From assembly GCA_963824415.1 (NCBI GenBank), contig CAWGPM010000004.1, positions 1 to 64,000 on the forward strand: a stretch of DNA of 64,000 bases. The letters run 5' to 3'. How positions within the stretch are numbered: the stretch's first letter is position 1; each line of letters opens with the position of its first letter. The notes under the pieces are model-generated. The model had not been told where the DNA came from and did no database searches. It was given only the letters and a program-made list of their open reading frames with translations. Shown one piece after another: positions 63,045 through 64,000 of this stretch. This DNA comes from JABDQA01 sp963824415 (lineage in GTDB: Bacteria; Desulfobacterota; Desulfobulbia; Desulfobulbales; Desulfocapsaceae). Both the position numbers and the translations under genes were made by a program.

Positions 63045-64000
63045 TCAGGCCGCGGGCGCATCGAATCTAATGTGCTGGCGGAAAAAACTTCTGAATTCAT
63101 CCTCGCGGTGGCTGACATAGATAATGGTGCTGATCTGTTTTTCAGCTACCAGTTCAAGAAAATCAAGCAGCCTGGTTCGGTTGGCATCGTCGAGACCGTG
63201 GGTCGGTTCGTCGAGTACCAGCAGCTTCGGCAATTTGATCAGCGCCCTGGCAATCAACACCAGCCGCTGTTCGGCAAAGCTCAAGCGCCGAAACGGGGTT
63301 GTTTCCTTATCACTCAGGCCGATGAGCCTCAGCCATGACCTGGCCAGTAATTGCTGCTGGCGACTGGGCTTGCGATAAAGCCCGATGGAATCAAAAAAAC
63401 CGGAAACGACAATCTGCAGACTGCTGCCCGGCACATAGTGCTCACGATGCAGGGCCGGGCTGACGATGCCCATCTGTTGTTTCAATTCCCAGATCGACTC
63501 ACCGCTGCCCCGGCGAATTGAAAAAAGATAGAGCTCGTTGCGATAACAATCCTGGTGATCGCCGGTAACTAGACCGAGCAGCGTTGATTTTCCGGCTCCG
63601 TTGGGGCCGGTGACCAGGGTATGCTGTCCCGGTCTGACCTCCACGTCAAGGTTTGAAAAAATGGTTCTACCGCCGTAGCCTGCATGTCCGTTGACCAGTA
63701 AAAGCAAAGGTTGATCGGTCTCTGCTGCTTTGCTGAGCGGCGATTCAGCCAGAATCGTCTGCCAGTCCTCACCCTGATCGTTGGCTTTGATCTTCTCCAG
63801 AACACTGGCTTTGAGCCCGTAATCGACCAGCGCGCCCCGTTCGACCCAGGCCAGGTGGGTACACCAGCCGGGGATGTCAAAGCGGCTGGAAAGCACCAGG
63901 AGAATTTTTATGCCACGCTCGAGCAGCATTTCCATAACGCGGTCGAACTCGCGGCAGGATGCTCGGTCCAGGCCGTCATAGGGATTTTCGATAAGCAGAT
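63045..64000 (-). CDS. Double ABC ATPase, ModF/PhrA-like (5' part outside window)
   Basis: The frame stays open to the window edge. At the edge the protein reads LLIENPYDGLDRAS, the Walker B/D-loop of a first ABC domain. The second domain is complete: Walker A GPNGAGKST, signature LSFAEQRLVLIARALI (not the usual LSGGQ), Walker B LLVLDEPTHGLD and switch histidine VSHREDE. Tandem ABC domains without membrane parts and this signature are typical of ModF. The ATG at 63935 is internal and should not be taken as the start. Confidence 0.85.
   Translation of the reverse strand, partial: LLIENPYDGLDRASCREFDRVMEMLLERGIKILLVLSSRFDIPGWCTHLAWVERGALVDYGLKASVLEKIKANDQGEDWQTILAESPLSKAAETDQPLLLLVNGHAGYGGRTIFSNLDVEVRPGQHTLVTGPNGAGKSTLLGLVTGDHQDCYRNELYLFSIRRGSGESIWELKQQMGIVSPALHREHYVPGSSLQIVVSGFFDSIGLYRKPSRQQQLLARSWLRLIGLSDKETTPFRRLSFAEQRLVLIARALIKLPKLLVLDEPTHGLDDANRTRLLDFLELVAEKQISTIIYVSHREDEFRSFFRQHIRFDAPAA

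Noticed and set aside
1..64000. CRISPR arrays, insertion sequences with transposase, prophage genes
   Set aside because: No regularly spaced repeats, transposase, integrase or phage structural genes were seen.

Overview
The window reads as a chromosomal segment of a Gram-negative, sulfate-reducing member of the Desulfobacterota, probably near Desulfobulbales or Desulfobacterales. The best evidence is a complete dsrMKJOP operon (38.8-44.0 kb), the membrane complex that delivers electrons to dissimilatory sulfite reduction. An outer membrane is implied by LptD, MltA/MltB, SurA and a YdbH-YnbE-YdbL set. The taxonomic placement is inference; no rRNA gene is present.

Layout. 0-14 kb is core genome: tRNA-Arg overlapped by an RNase E/G gene, lptD, a DHH phosphoesterase, mltB, mltA, a SAM hydroxide adenosyltransferase, aroA, a YkvA-like protein, pyrD-pyrK and a prepilin peptidase. 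14.1-38.6 kb is an accessory metabolic region. It holds aroD, a TRAP transporter (dctPQM), an HMG-CoA lyase family gene, an acylating aldehyde dehydrogenase, a thiamine-diphosphate lyase, GntR and IclR regulators, two short-chain dehydrogenases, a tripartite tricarboxylate transporter (tctCBA), a sugar-isomerase-like TIM barrel, aroE, a Gfo/Idh dehydrogenase, an EamA permease, a hydroxyacid-oxoacid-transhydrogenase-like iron alcohol dehydrogenase, and a fused shikimate kinase/dehydroquinate synthase. 38.8-44.6 kb is dsrMKJOP with an RsbRD-domain gene upstream. 44.8-64 kb returns to housekeeping: tail-specific protease, MazG-like hydrolase, hemA-ccsA-precorrin-2 dehydrogenase, uppP, a TlpA-like thioredoxin, surA, a RodZ-like protein, recO, a biotin ligase beside a biotinyl/lipoyl-domain protein, ydbH-ynbE-ydbL, cmoA-cmoB, and a ModF-like double ABC ATPase cut by the window edge.

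How it fits together. The accessory region combines two solute-binding-protein transporters, four shikimate-pathway activities, several NAD(P) dehydrogenases, a dehydratase/isomerase-like TIM barrel and acyl-CoA enzymes. I infer uptake and breakdown of a hydroxylated carboxylic acid (quinate, shikimate or cyclitol type, or an organosulfonate) mixed with biosynthetic aro genes; the substrate cannot be read from sequence.

The most notable non-coding finding is a pair of 141-bp elements with imperfect terminal inverted repeats. They sit in opposite orientation on both sides of tctCBA (26913-27053 and 30919-31059). Other candidates are an orphan three-way-junction RNA-like structure near 52.1 kb, strong hairpins just after both solute-binding-protein genes, and an RNase E/G stop codon lying inside a tRNA gene.
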